Part shown: positions 62,562 to 64,000 of the stretch, one piece after another
Numbering within the stretch: the stretch's first letter is position 1
Layout of the letters: every line of letters starts with the position of its first letter
NCBI GenBank assembly: GCA_964591275.1
Contig: CAZQAE010000007.1
Span: 1-64,000 of the forward strand
DNA length: 64,000 bases
From: G963674685 sp964591275
GTDB taxonomy: Bacteria > Lernaellota > Lernaellaia > JACKCT01
Direction: 5' to 3'
The notes under the pieces: generated by a model
Databases searched by the model: none
Told to the model about the DNA's origin: nothing
The model's input: the letters and a program-made list of their open reading frames with translations, nothing else
Program-made: the position numbers and the translations under genes

Positions 62562-63970
62562 TTGTCATCCTCCCGGCGTGATTCGCCAAGGTTTGTGGTC
62601 CAAGGTCCTCCCACGGAATCAGCGATGTCGATTGAAGCGAGGATCCAGGAAACCTTTGCCTCAATGACATTCAGTTGCGCCTGCTGCTGCGTGGTCAGCG
62701 AAGTGAGCACTGTCTGGTAAGTGGTCAGGCCGGATAGGTATCGGCTCCTGGACTGCGAAAACGCCAGCGCCGCCGCGTCTTGCTGCTGCCGAAAAGCCTC
62801 AAGCTGTTTGCGTGATTGTTCCATTTTAATTAGAGCGTTCTCAACATTTCGGATAGCATCGAGGGTCGCTTTCCTATGCTGGTTGCGTGCGATGACTTCA
62901 GTCGCTCGCGCGCTGCGATATCCCGCCAGGTTGCTTCCGCCTTGAAAAAGTGGGATCGAAACAGTGGCGCCGACTTCCCATACCGAATCTTGTTCCCATT
63001 CGGTGATATCGGTGAACTTTTCTCCGGTCTGACCATACAAACCGATCGTGGGAAGAAAGTTCACAACCGCGCTTCGCTTCCGGTTTTTCTCGGCCTTGAG
63101 CGCGGCTTCTGCGGATTTCATGTTTGGGCTGTTGACGGCAAGGTCTGCCGGTTGCCCTGTGGGAATTGTTGCTGTCGCTTCGGGAAGATCGCGGTCGGGA
63201 ATCAAGGCTTTTTCATGCGGCAGACGACCCAGGAGCACGGCCAATTGCTGTTCGTAGGTTTCGAGTAGGGCTTCGGCCAGAGGAAGCAAAGTTCTCGTTG
63301 TGGCCAGTTGCTGCTTTTGCTGGAGAACATCCAGGCCTTGCGCGTCGCCACGCTCATAGCGCAGTTGCACTAACTCCAGCAAATCGTTGTTGGCTTTTAT
63401 CTGCGTGTTGACAACATCAACCCGCGCCCGAGCGGCCAGGATTTCGTAGTAGGTTCGAGCTATCGTCTCCGCCAGCGAAGCGGCTTGGGCATCCCGGTTG
63501 GCCAGCGCGACTTTCGAGTCGGCTCGCGCGCCAATATGGCTGAGGATTTTCTTGCCGAAAATGTCGAGGTCGAGTCGCCCAACCAGATAGGCTGTGCCGC
63601 TCTGATAGGAGTCAGGCACCTTTTCGCCCGTCATTTCCAACTGGTCGATGGTGTTTTGGCCGAGAAACTCGATGGCAGTCTGCCGACCGCTAAGCTCAAT
63701 GCTGATTTGCGGGAGCGCCGGAGCGAGTATTTTCCAGGCCACGGCCCGTGACTGGTCGATTCGGCTTCGAGCGATGTCCAGATTGAGATTGCCGTTCAGA
63801 CCCTGTTCGATCAGTTCAGTGAGCACCGGATCGTCTAGGGCCGTCCACCAGGGCGTGCCGTGCACTTTGCCTTCCATTGGGCGAGAATAGTTCTCCTGCG
63901 CGGATGCGGCGGAGGCGAATAGCCACACAAAAAACACGGATGAGGCGAGGAAATATCCAAACGCTTTCAT
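62558..63970 (-). CDS. TolC-family outer-membrane efflux protein (second pump)
   Basis: A 470-aa protein with signal peptide (cleavage after SAASA) and two OEP repeats (LTELIEQGLNGNLNLDIARSR start; second from about residue 270). NodT/CusC-like length. No lipobox is present. GGAGGG lies 5 bp before ATG 63970. It is the first gene of the second tripartite pump operon; its promoter would lie beyond or at the window end. Confidence 0.9.
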   Translation of the reverse strand: MKAFGYFLASSVFFVWLFASAASAQENYSRPMEGKVHGTPWWTALDDPVLTELIEQGLNGNLNLDIARSRIDQSRAVAWKILAPALPQISIELSGRQTAIEFLGQNTIDQLEMTGEKVPDSYQSGTAYLVGRLDLDIFGKKILSHIGARADSKVALANRDAQAASLAETIARTYYEILAARARVDVVNTQIKANNDLLELVQLRYERGDAQGLDVLQQKQQLATTRTLLPLAEALLETYEQQLAVLLGRLPHEKALIPDRDLPEATATIPTGQPADLAVNSPNMKSAEAALKAEKNRKRSAVVNFLPTIGLYGQTGEKFTDITEWEQDSVWEVGATVSIPLFQGGSNLAGYRSARATEVIARNQHRKATLDAIRNVENALIKMEQSRKQLEAFRQQQDAAALAFSQSRSRYLSGLTTYQTVLTSLTTQQQAQLNVIEAKVSWILASIDIADSVGGPWTTNLGESRREDDK

Positions 63971-64000
63971 CGCTTCCCTCCTTCCGTGATCCCGTTCAAA

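Overview
The window looks like chromosomal DNA of a diderm (Gram-negative) bacterium of the broad deltaproteobacterial / Myxococcota / Desulfobacterota type, probably a metagenome-assembled scaffold. The evidence is an LpxL/HtrB-type acyltransferase, outer-membrane barrels, two TolC/RND efflux operons, a sigma-54 activator, SelA, a DUF4388 protein, a dodecahaem cytochrome behind a porin-like gene, and secreted cysteine-rich repeat proteins. A run of exactly 100 N (42566-42665) is a scaffold placeholder. Two genes carry apparent one-base frameshifts in homopolymers (A9 near 17353, T5 near 41052), which look more like sequencing indels than decay. I found no tRNA, rRNA or CRISPR array.

Layout. 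1-7531: secreted metallopeptidase-like protein, then rnhB, yraN, a histidine kinase, a sigma-54 response regulator, a periplasmic coiled-coil protein and an outer-membrane barrel in one tight run. 7536-15262 (minus): rho; pgeF-rluD-M18 aminopeptidase with overlapping stops and starts; a patatin-like lipase; a small CxxC protein overlapping selA. 15474-19123: a pseudo-receiver/DUF4388 protein, a frameshifted TrkA-type K+ channel, and a glycosyltransferase. 19414-25854 (minus): an SGNH membrane protein, a lipoprotein, and a fatty-acid/lipid run rpmF-fabD-fabG-acpP-(degenerate ACP)-acyltransferase. 26120-28444: GH4 glycosidase plus PfkB kinase. 28667-34560 (minus): a lipoprotein, then corC-like, ybeY, HD-domain 7TM phosphodiesterase and phoH.

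34657-43230 is a surface/secretion region: a cysteine-rich protein ending in CCGC(E), a YfaP-like protein, a porin plus 12-haem cytochrome pair, and a large amidase-like protein with 78-bp CTDC repeats that also ends in CCGC. A second SGNH protein and a CcsA-like haem-handling protein follow; the latter fits the presence of multihaem cytochromes.

45427-49160 is an accessory patch: transposase remnant, short palindromic elements, a RelE-type toxin with an unusual partner, and a beta-class DNA methyltransferase overlapping a candidate restriction enzyme. 49430-63970 holds a DMT exporter, then a TetR-controlled TolC-adaptor-RND operon facing a second RND-adaptor-TolC operon, with a Phd/ParE-type toxin-antitoxin pair and a second copy of the palindromic element between them.

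The strongest unexplained signals are the shared C-terminal CCGC tag on two cysteine-rich secreted proteins, an ACP-like protein whose phosphopantetheine serine is proline, the 54-bp repeat placed at the 3' ends of two unrelated minus-strand genes, the two-module palindromic element, and the kinase/regulator/coiled-coil/barrel cassette.
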